Shown here: one piece after another, positions 1 through 5,629 of the stretch
Position numbering within the stretch: the first letter of the stretch is position 1
Layout of the letters: every line of letters starts with the position of its first letter
Assembly (NCBI GenBank): GCA_025456385.1
Contig: JALOKS010000185.1
Location: 1 to 5,629 of the forward strand
DNA from: Thermoanaerobaculales bacterium
GTDB taxonomy: Bacteria > Acidobacteriota > Thermoanaerobaculia > Thermoanaerobaculales > Sulfomarinibacteraceae
Direction of reading: 5' to 3'
Length of the DNA: 5,629 nucleotides
The notes under the pieces: model-generated
What the model saw: the letters and a program-made list of their open reading frames with translations, nothing else
Told to the model about the DNA's origin: nothing
Database searches by the model: none
Program-made: the position numbers and the translations under genes

Positions 1-1655
1 AGGGGACCCTCGCCGTCTCCGACCTCGGCATGGTGGCCACCGGCTCGCCGGAGGCGACCCGCGCCGGCGTCGAGATCCTGGAGCGCGGCGGCAACGCGAT
101 CGACGCGGCGGTGGCGGCCGCGCTCGCCCTGGGCGTGGCCGATGCCGACGCATCGGGGTTGGGCGGTGCCACCCTCGCGCTCGTCCACCTCGCGGACGGG
201 CCGACGATCGCGGTCGACGGCAGCTCGCGGACGCCGAGCTTCCTCGATCTCGAGAAGCTCAAGGAGATGAAGGAGGCCGGCCGCAACTACGGCTACGAGA
301 CCGTCGCCGTGCCGGCAACCCTCGCCGCGCTCGAGCACCTGCGCGCCCGCTACGGCACGATGAGCTTCGCCGTGCTCGCGGCGCCCGCGATCGAGATCGC
401 CGAGCAGGGCTACGCCCTGAGCGAGATCCAGATCGCCTGGACCGAGGTCTACCTCGACAACATCCTCGCCGCCTCGACCTACATGCCTTTCCTCGCGATG
501 GAGGACGGGCGCAGCATCGGCCGGCCCGGCGACCGACAGTGCCAGCCGGAGCTCGCGGCCACGCTCCGCCGCCTCGCCCGGGACGGCGTGGCCTCGTTCT
601 ACCGCGGCGCGATCGCGGATCAGATCGAGGCCGACGTCGCGGCCAACGGCGGCTACCTGCGCAAGTCGGACCTGGCGATGTACCGGGTGCGGGAGCTCGC
701 CCCCGTGCGCGGGTCCTACCGCGGCCGCGAGGTGCTCAGCTTCCCCCCGCCCGGCGGGGGCGCGAAGCTGATCTCCATGCTGCGGGTCCTCGAGGGGTTC
801 CCGAGCGCCTTCCTCGCCGCCGACACCACCGAGCGTCACCACGCATTTATCGAGGCGGCGCGCATCGCGCACTTCGACGGCGACCGCGGCGGCGGCGGCG
901 GACTGCCGGGAGCGCTCGCCGGCGGACCTTCCGGGGGACCAGAGCCCGGGGGGACGAAGGCCCCAACGATCACCGCCGGCCGGACGATCCCCAGGGCGGA
1001 GCTCGCTCCGGCGCTGCCCGAGCACTGCGTGCAGTCCGGTGAGAGCACGACCCAGGTGTCGGTGATCGATCGCGAGGGCAACGTGGTCTCCCTGACGCAG
1101 ACCCTCGGCCGTTCCTTCGGCGCCAAGGTCGCGACTCCGGGCCTCGGTTTCGCCTACAACAGCTTCCTCGAGAGCTTCCACGTCACCGACCCGAGCTGCC
1201 CCGGGTTCATCGCCCCCCGCATGCCCTGTCCGAGCGACATGGCCCCGACCATCGTCTTCGAGGGCGGCGGCCCCTGGGTCGCGCTCGGCACTCCCGGCAG
1301 CAGCCGCATCCCATCGATCCTCGCGACCGTCATCAGCAACCTCGTCGACCGCGATCTCGACCTGTGCGAGGCGACGGCCGCACCGCGCGCGCTGTGGGGC
1401 GGTATCCGGCGGCTGCGGGCCTTCGTCGAGGTGGCAGGGCCGGTCACCGCTGGCCAGGCGGCGGAGCTCGCTTCCTGGGGCCACGAGGAGCTCACCGTCG
1501 TGAGCTACCCGCCGGTGAAGCGCGCCGACATCGCCGAGATGGGAGGCGTCAACGCGGTCCTCTGGGACCACCGGACCGGCGCCTTCCTCGGCGTCGTCGA
1601 CCCCCGCCGCGGCGGCCTCGCCGAAGGCCCGCAGGTGGTGGCCGCTCGTGACTGA
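1..1655 (+). CDS. GGT-family Ntn hydrolase, paralog 1 (5' end outside the window)
   Basis: Gamma-glutamyltransferase-fold proenzyme, partial. The first ATG (30) is internal: the open frame runs to position 3 (GTLAVSDLG) and that Met lies in the conserved GMVATGSPEAT block, which sits near residues 48-67 in the two complete paralogs. Numbering from that Met: GGNAIDAAVAAA 20-31, GLGG 43-46, GRPGDRQCQPEL 164-174, PPPGGG 239-244. The inferred autocleavage site and nucleophile is Thr340 (nt 1047-1049) in STTQVSV, with partner Thr358 in LTQTL and the TPGSSRI loop at 421-427. The C-terminal GGVNAV and DPRR motifs are intact. The small subunit would be 202 residues (E. coli about 190). Residues equivalent to E. 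coli Arg114, Asn411, Gln430 and Asp433 are Ser, Gly, Phe and Ser, so ordinary gamma-glutamyl substrates are doubtful. Residues 287-309 form an odd Gly/Pro-rich stretch. The family call is firm; substrate and localisation are unknown because the N-terminus is missing. Confidence 0.93.
   Translation, partial: GTLAVSDLGMVATGSPEATRAGVEILERGGNAIDAAVAAALALGVADADASGLGGATLALVHLADGPTIAVDGSSRTPSFLDLEKLKEMKEAGRNYGYETVAVPATLAALEHLRARYGTMSFAVLAAPAIEIAEQGYALSEIQIAWTEVYLDNILAASTYMPFLAMEDGRSIGRPGDRQCQPELAATLRRLARDGVASFYRGAIADQIEADVAANGGYLRKSDLAMYRVRELAPVRGSYRGREVLSFPPPGGGAKLISMLRVLEGFPSAFLAADTTERHHAFIEAARIAHFDGDRGGGGGLPGALAGGPSGGPEPGGTKAPTITAGRTIPRAELAPALPEHCVQSGESTTQVSVIDREGNVVSLTQTLGRSFGAKVATPGLGFAYNSFLESFHVTDPSCPGFIAPRMPCPSDMAPTIVFEGGGPWVALGTPGSSRIPSILATVISNLVDRDLDLCEATAAPRALWGGIRRLRAFVEVAGPVTAGQAAELASWGHEELTVVSYPPVKRADIAEMGGVNAVLWDHRTGAFLGVVDPRRGGLAEGPQVVAARD
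887..956 (+). repeat. Low-complexity tract in paralog 1: (CGG)5 plus G runs
   Basis: Five tandem CGG units (887-901) are followed by a G/C-rich stretch with a G5 run (933-937) and a G6 run (948-953). In the gene's frame it encodes a Gly/Pro-rich segment of about 23 residues between the IAHFDGDR block and the APTIT block. Paralogs 2 and 3 have non-repetitive sequence of similar length here. The reading frame matches the family on both sides. Confidence 0.75.
1633..1655 (+). promoter_or_regulatory. Ribosome binding site and 8-nt overlap coupling paralogs 1 and 2
   Basis: AGGTGG at 1633-1638 lies 9 nt before the GTG at 1648, a fair Shine-Dalgarno match. The start and the upstream TGA share GTGACTGA (1648-1655). 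The site decides the start of paralog 2 and suggests that ribosomes finishing paralog 1 start paralog 2. Sequence seen; coupling is inferred. Confidence 0.6.
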
Positions 1656-3495
1656 GCGCGCACGGCGTTGCCCGGCGGCCGACGGACGCGTCCTCGGACC
1701 TCGCCTCGGAGGACTGCTCGCGGCCGCCCTGGCGGCCGCTGCGCCCGCCGCCGCGGCCGATCCCGCGGCCGGCACGGCCGCAGCCCTCGTCGGCAAGCCC
1801 CTCCCCGCGCCGGCCGTGAGCTCGATCGCGACCGCGGACTGCGGCATGGTCGCCTCCGGGTCGCCGGAGGCCACCGCGGCCGGCGTCCGCATCCTCGAGG
1901 CCGGCGGCAACGCGATTGACGCCGCGGTCGCCGCCGCCTTCACGCTCGGCGTCGCCGATCTCGACTCGTCGGGCCTCGGGGGCATGGCCTACATGGTCAT
2001 CCGGCTCGCCGACGGCCGCAGCGCGGCGGTCGACGGCACCGCGCCCACCCCCGCCGGTGCCGACCCGGTGAGGCTGCGCGCGCTGCCGCGCGGTGACGAC
2101 CTGGCCGGCCACGCCATGGCGGCGGTTCCGACCAGCCTGGCCGTTCTCGAGCTCGCGCGCGCCCGCTACGGAACCCGGCCCCTGGCCGAGCTGATCGAGC
2201 CCGCGATCGAGGTCGCCGAGCGAGGCTACCTCGTCAGCCCGGCTCAGATCGTGTGGGCCGGGTTCTACCTCGAACCGCTGCTGCGCTCCGGCTACCTGCG
2301 CCTGATCGCCTTCGACGACCGCCACCTGAGCGGCCGCCCGGTGGACGAGGACGCGGCGATCGGCCGCCCGGGCGACCGCCGCTGCCGTCCCGAGCTCGCC
2401 GCGACCCTGCGCCTGATCCAGCGGGACGGGCCTGCCGCCTTCTACCGCGGCGAGATCGCGGAGCGGATCGAGGCCGACATGATCGCGAACGGCGGCTTCG
2501 TGCGCAGGAGCGACCTCGCCGCGCTGCGAGTGCGGGAGGTCCAACCGCTGCACGCCACCTACCGCGGAGCCCAGGTCCTGGCCTTTCCGGCCCCAGGCGG
2601 CGGGCCGGTCGTCATCGGTGCCCTCCGCATCCTCGAGAGCTTTCCGGCCGCTGAGCTCGCGGAGGACTCGCCCTGGCGGGCGCAGCTGCTGCTCGAGGCG
2701 ACCCGCATCGCCTACGCCGACCGGAACACCCTGGTCGCCGCGGCCTGGCCCGGAACCGGTGGGCTGCGCCCGCAGGAGCACGGCCGCGAACGCGCCCGCC
2801 TCATCACGCCGGGCTCGCCGCTCGCCGATGAGGCGCTCCGCGGGCCGCTGCCGCCAGAGTGCGCACCGACGGGCGACTCCACCACCCAGGTCTCGGTGGT
2901 CGACGCCTGGGGCAACGCGGTCTCGCTCACCCAGACCCTCGGGCGCTGCTTCGGCGCCAAGGTCGCCACCCCGGGCCTCGGATTTCCCTACAACAGCCTG
3001 CTCGAGGCCTTCAACATCGACCGCCCCCAGTGCCCGGGCTACCTGCAGCCCCGCCAACCCTGCCCGACCGACATGGCGCCGACCATCGTGGTCCGCGGCG
3101 ATGGCACGCTGCTCGCTGCGCTCGGCGCGCCCGGCAGCGCCCGAATCCCGGCCATGGTGGTCGGCGTGATCAGCAATCTCGTGGACCGCGGGCAGGGCCT
3201 CGCCGCGGCGGTCGAGGCGCCACGCGTGCTCGCCAACGGCCTGGCCCGCGATGAGGCGATCGTCGAGATCACGAACGGGCGGGACGCGCGGATTGCCGAC
3301 GCCCTCGAAGCGATGGGCTATGGTGCGCTCGAGCGGATCGTCCTGCCGCCTGATCGGAGGATCGTCCTCTCCGGCGGGCTCAACGCCGTCGGCTGGGATG
3401 CCGCGCACGGACAGTTCGTAGGCATCGGCGACGGGCGCCGCTGGGGCGCCGCTGGCGGGCCGGCCGCAGTCGCCGAGCTCGCGCCGGCGCCATGA
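1648..3495 (+). CDS. GGT-family Ntn hydrolase, paralog 2, secreted (Sec signal peptide)
   Basis: Complete 615-residue GGT-fold proenzyme. The GTG start at 1648 is chosen because it is the earliest start, overlaps the upstream stop as GTGACTGA, has AGGTGG 9 nt upstream, and is the only start giving an export signal: basic region with Arg19, hydrophobic LLAAALAAAAPAAAA at about 23-37, likely cleavage before Asp38. The first ATG (1846) lies inside the conserved GMVASGSPEAT block (66-76). Other landmarks: GGNAIDAAVAAA 86-97, GLGG 109-112, PAPGGG 314-319, nucleophile Thr412 in STTQVSV, partner Thr430, GAPGSARI 493-500, GGLNAV 576-581. The predicted small subunit is 204 residues. E. coli Arg114, Asn411, Gln430 and Asp433 correspond by eye to Thr, Gly432, Leu451 and Ala454. 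The usual C-terminal DPR motif reads DGRR. Relative to the other paralogs it has about 9 extra residues before IGRPGDRR (near 225-237). Cys462 and Cys472 match a Cys pair in paralog 1 and could form a disulfide after export. Likely an envelope amidase or acylase; substrate unknown. Confidence 0.93.
   Translation: MTERARRCPAADGRVLGPRLGGLLAAALAAAAPAAAADPAAGTAAALVGKPLPAPAVSSIATADCGMVASGSPEATAAGVRILEAGGNAIDAAVAAAFTLGVADLDSSGLGGMAYMVIRLADGRSAAVDGTAPTPAGADPVRLRALPRGDDLAGHAMAAVPTSLAVLELARARYGTRPLAELIEPAIEVAERGYLVSPAQIVWAGFYLEPLLRSGYLRLIAFDDRHLSGRPVDEDAAIGRPGDRRCRPELAATLRLIQRDGPAAFYRGEIAERIEADMIANGGFVRRSDLAALRVREVQPLHATYRGAQVLAFPAPGGGPVVIGALRILESFPAAELAEDSPWRAQLLLEATRIAYADRNTLVAAAWPGTGGLRPQEHGRERARLITPGSPLADEALRGPLPPECAPTGDSTTQVSVVDAWGNAVSLTQTLGRCFGAKVATPGLGFPYNSLLEAFNIDRPQCPGYLQPRQPCPTDMAPTIVVRGDGTLLAALGAPGSARIPAMVVGVISNLVDRGQGLAAAVEAPRVLANGLARDEAIVEITNGRDARIADALEAMGYGALERIVLPPDRRIVLSGGLNAVGWDAAHGQFVGIGDGRRWGAAGGPAAVAELAPAP
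3492..3495 (+). promoter_or_regulatory. ATGA stop-start overlap coupling paralogs 2 and 3
   Basis: The ATG of paralog 3 (3492-3494) overlaps the TGA of paralog 2 (3493-3495). No strong Shine-Dalgarno precedes it (the upstream bases read gagctcgcgccggcgcc), so reinitiation by terminating ribosomes is the likely way this gene is translated. Confidence 0.65.
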
Positions 3496-5258
3496 GCTCC
3501 GGTCGCTTGTCCCGTCACGGGCTGCGGATCGCGGCCGCCGCCTGCGCTCTGGCCGCGCTCGCGGGCTGCACCGCCCGCGGCGGGAGGCCCGCCGCCCCCC
3601 TGTACGCGGTCGCGGCGCGCTCGGACCACGGCATGGTGGCGAGCGGTTCGGAGGAGGCGACCCGCGCCGGGGTGGCGGTGCTCGAGCAGGGCGGCAACGC
3701 GGTCGACGCGGCGGTGGCGGCCGCCTTCGCCCTCGGGGTCGCCGACCCCGGCGGCTCGGGCCTCGGGGGCCTCACGTACATGCTCATCGCGCCCGCGGAC
3801 GGCATCCCGGTCGCGATCGACGGCTCGACGCCGGCGCCGCTCGCCGCCGACCCGGCGGCGCTGCGCGCCATCCGCGACTCCGGCGCGTACTACGGCCATG
3901 CGGCCGCATCGGTGCCGACGACACCGGCGACCCTGGCCCACGCGCTCGCCCGCTACGGGACGCTGCCGCTGTCCGCGGTGCTCGAGCCCGCGATCGAGAT
4001 CGCCGAGCAGGGATACCGCCTCAGCAGCTCGAACATCGCCTGGACGACCTCCTACCTCGACGAGATCCGCGCCTCGCAGTCCCTGCGCTTCATCGTCCTC
4101 GCCGACGGCGCGAGCCCCGGCCGGCCGGGCGACCGGCTCTGCCGTCCCGAGCTCCGGCAGACCCTGCTGCGTCTGGCGCGCGAGGGCGTGGAGACCTTCT
4201 ACGGGGGGTCCATGGCGGCCGAGATCGCCGCCGACATGGCGCGCAACGGCGGCTTCGTCCGTCAGGTGGACCTCGCGACCTACCGGCCCCGCGAGCTGCA
4301 GCCCCTGCGCTCGAGCTACCGCGGGGCGGAGGTCGTCACGTTTCCCTCGCCCGGCGGCGGCCCGGAGGTGGTCGCTGCGCTCAACATCCTGCAGACCTTC
4401 CCCACCACGGTCCTCGGCGAGCCCTCGCTGCAGCGGCTGCAGCTCCTGATCGAGTCCGCGCGCCTCGCGCACGCCGACCACGCGCGGCACATCCTGGGCT
4501 CCGGCGCCGCCGCCGGCTTCGGCGTCGATTACCTGAGCGAGCGCCACGCCCGCGAGCGCGCGGCGCTGATCACGCCCGGACGCGCCCTGCCCGAAAGCGA
4601 GGTCCAGGAGGCGGCCGGCACCTCGATGCTCGGCGAGCACACGACTCATCTCTCGGTGATCGACGCCGAGGGCACCGTCGTCTCGCTCACCCAGACTCTC
4701 TGTAATCAGTTCGGCGCCAAGGTCGTCACCCCGGGACTCGGCTTCCCCTACAACTGCTGCTTGGAGTTTCTCGATTTCGAGAACGCGGCGAGCCCCTTCC
4801 ACCTGCGGCCGCGCGGGATCTACCCCACCGGCATGGCGCCGACGATCGTCCGCAGCGCTGACCGGGTGACGGTTCTCGGAGGGGCGGGCAGCGACCGCAT
4901 CCCGCCGTCCCTGGTCGCGGTCATCAGCAACCTCATCGACCGCGGGATGGAGCTGCGCGAGGCCGTGGTCGAGCCGCGGGTGCTGTGGAACAGCGCCAGC
5001 AACCCGCCCCGGGTCTGCATCGAGATCGCGGAGCCGATCAGCCGCCGCGACGCCGACACCCTGCGGAGCTTCGGCTTCGAGCACCAGTTCCGGCTCGCCT
5101 ACCCGCCGGAAGGGGACGCCAACATCGGCTTCTTCGGCGGCGTCAACGCGGTCGCCTACGACGGGCGGAGCGGCGTCTTCAGTGGGGTCGCCGACCCCCG
5201 CCGCGAAGGCTTCGCGCTCGGCCCGCGGGCGCTGGCCGAAGCCGCCGACGGGCCCTGA
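3492..5258 (+). CDS. GGT-family Ntn hydrolase, paralog 3, predicted lipoprotein
   Basis: Complete 588-residue GGT-fold proenzyme. The ATG overlaps the previous stop as ATGA and no good Shine-Dalgarno is seen, so translation probably depends on coupling. The N-terminus is a lipoprotein signal: Arg5, Arg8 and Arg12, a hydrophobic Ala/Leu stretch 13-24, and lipobox L23-A24-G25-C26; +2 is Thr, so there is no Asp inner-membrane retention signal. Landmarks: GMVASGSEEAT 47-57, GGNAVDAAVAAA 67-78, GLGG 90-93, PSPGGG 285-290, nucleophile Thr384 in HTTHLSV (the His next to TT is as in E. coli), partner Thr402, GGAGSDRI 463-470, GGVNAV 549-554, DPRR 568-571. The predicted small subunit is 205 residues. 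E. coli Arg114, Asn411, Gln430 and Asp433 correspond to Ser, Cys404, Cys423 and Phe426. It lacks the Cys pair of paralogs 1 and 2 and has a CC pair (422-423) in the pocket region instead. It is the most diverged of the three at the active site. Autoprocessing looks possible; gamma-glutamyl activity looks doubtful. Confidence 0.93.
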   Translation: MSSGRLSRHGLRIAAAACALAALAGCTARGGRPAAPLYAVAARSDHGMVASGSEEATRAGVAVLEQGGNAVDAAVAAAFALGVADPGGSGLGGLTYMLIAPADGIPVAIDGSTPAPLAADPAALRAIRDSGAYYGHAAASVPTTPATLAHALARYGTLPLSAVLEPAIEIAEQGYRLSSSNIAWTTSYLDEIRASQSLRFIVLADGASPGRPGDRLCRPELRQTLLRLAREGVETFYGGSMAAEIAADMARNGGFVRQVDLATYRPRELQPLRSSYRGAEVVTFPSPGGGPEVVAALNILQTFPTTVLGEPSLQRLQLLIESARLAHADHARHILGSGAAAGFGVDYLSERHARERAALITPGRALPESEVQEAAGTSMLGEHTTHLSVIDAEGTVVSLTQTLCNQFGAKVVTPGLGFPYNCCLEFLDFENAASPFHLRPRGIYPTGMAPTIVRSADRVTVLGGAGSDRIPPSLVAVISNLIDRGMELREAVVEPRVLWNSASNPPRVCIEIAEPISRRDADTLRSFGFEHQFRLAYPPEGDANIGFFGGVNAVAYDGRSGVFSGVADPRREGFALGPRALAEAADGP

Positions 5259-5281
5259 GCACCGGCGGCGGGCGCCCGCGC

Positions 5282-5287
5282 TACCAT
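5282..5287 (+). promoter_or_regulatory. Possible -10 element for the AlaX gene
   Basis: TACCAT matches 4 of 6 bases of the TATAAT consensus and ends 7 nt before the ATG at 5295, so a transcript from it would begin at or next to that codon (leaderless). No convincing -35 box is seen at the normal distance. A chance match is quite possible. Confidence 0.22.
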
Positions 5288-5294
5288 GGCTCCC

Positions 5295-5629
5295 ATGAGC
5301 GACGCGACTCTCGACGACGGGCCGCGGCCGGCACTCCCCGCCTACCTCCGCGACAGCTATCTCCAGGCACTCGACACCGAGGTGCTGGCGGTCGGCGACG
5401 CGGAAGGGCGGCTGTGGGCCGAGCTCGCGGACACGGTCCTCTACCCCGAGGGTGGCGGCCAGCCCGCCGACCGCGGCCGCATCGGCACGACCGCGGTTGT
5501 CGACGTGCAGAAGGTCGGCGACCGGGCGCGCCACTTCGTGGCGGGTCCCGTGGCGCCGGGGCCGGCCCACCTCGAGCTCGACTGGCCGCGGCGCTGGGAC
5601 CACATGCAGCAGCACACCGCCCAGCACCT
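5295..5629 (+). CDS. Alanyl-tRNA editing protein, AlaX family (3' end outside the window)
   Basis: N-terminal 112 residues of a trans-editing protein related to the editing domain of alanyl-tRNA synthetase. AlaX proteins hydrolyse mischarged Ser-tRNA(Ala) (and Gly-tRNA(Ala)) in the cytoplasm. Seen here: TVLYPEGGGQPADRG, with the Gly-rich motif at residues 51-61, then DWPRRWDHMQQHTAQHL at 96-112 with His107-x3-His111, the first half of the zinc-binding site; the later Cys and His ligands lie beyond the window. The Gly-rich N-terminal module argues for an AlaX-M or AlaX-L form rather than the short AlaX-S. Two in-frame ATGs exist (5286 and 5295) and neither has a clear Shine-Dalgarno. I chose 5295 because TACCAT just upstream could be a -10 box placing transcription start at this ATG; 5286 would add only Met-Ala-Pro. 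The gene follows the third hydrolase in the same frame after its TGA, by 36 nt, so read-through transcription is also likely. Confidence 0.9.
   Translation, partial: MSDATLDDGPRPALPAYLRDSYLQALDTEVLAVGDAEGRLWAELADTVLYPEGGGQPADRGRIGTTAVVDVQKVGDRARHFVAGPVAPGPAHLELDWPRRWDHMQQHTAQH

Noticed and set aside
539..1042. Second-frame open stretch (167 codons) inside paralog 1
   Set aside because: Arg/Pro-rich shadow product; the gene's own frame carries the conserved motifs throughout.
1549..3408. Long open frame on the minus strand (619 codons)
   Set aside because: Antisense shadow of paralog 2. Its resemblance to the other long antisense frame follows from the paralogy of the sense genes.
4701..4709. 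TGT-AAT-CAG codons in paralog 3, unlike its G/C-ending codon use
   Set aside because: Too few codons to argue for recent transfer; other A/T-ending codons occur nearby.
5268..5279. Perfect 12-bp palindrome GCGGGCGCCCGC between paralog 3 and the AlaX gene
   Set aside because: As RNA it allows only about a 4-bp stem, has no T tract, and is unsurprising at this GC content. Not called as a terminator or operator.
3318..5627. Very long open frame on the minus strand (769 codons)
   Set aside because: It lies opposite paralog 3 and the AlaX gene, which have clear family motifs. Its product is Arg/Gly/Asp/Val-rich with no recognisable domain, as expected for an antisense frame in very GC-rich DNA.
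1..5629. Search for CRISPR repeats, tRNA or rRNA genes, insertion-sequence ends or riboswitch-like leaders
   Set aside because: None seen; almost every base lies in one of the four genes.

Overview
The window comes from a very GC-rich bacterial genome. By eye most third codon positions are G or C. No rRNA, tRNA or other taxonomic marker is present, so I do not name a lineage. A Sec signal peptide on one protein and a lipobox on the next show that at least two of the products leave the cytoplasm. The second fits an outer-membrane or periplasmic lipoprotein in a Gram-negative-type envelope, but this is inference.

Layout: four genes, all on the + strand and packed almost without gaps. Positions 1-1655 hold the 3' part of a gamma-glutamyltransferase (GGT)-like gene whose true start lies upstream of the window. 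Positions 1648-3495 hold a second paralog, overlapping the first by 8 nt (GTGACTGA), with a Sec signal peptide. Positions 3492-5258 hold a third paralog, overlapping the second by 4 nt (ATGA), with a lipoprotein signal peptide. After a gap of 36 nt, positions 5295-5629 hold the start of an alanyl-tRNA editing protein (AlaX family), cut by the window end.

The main point is the array of three tandem, translationally coupled, clearly diverged GGT-fold Ntn hydrolases. All three keep the autoprocessing machinery: the nucleophile Thr in a TT(Q/H)xSV motif, the partner Thr 18 residues later, and the G-S-x-R-I loop. All three appear to have lost the residues that bind the gamma-glutamyl moiety in E. 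coli GGT (equivalents of Arg114, Asn411, Gln430 and Asp433), and their lid loop is about 9 residues shorter. They share a family-specific FGAKV-x-TPGLGF-x-YN block with a Lys where E. coli has Gly417. I infer a GGT-fold amidase or acylase set acting on something other than ordinary gamma-glutamyl compounds, probably in the cell envelope and made together from one mRNA. The substrate cannot be read from the sequence.

The AlaX gene is probably a housekeeping neighbour that clears mischarged tRNA-Ala in the cytoplasm. I see no functional link to the hydrolases.
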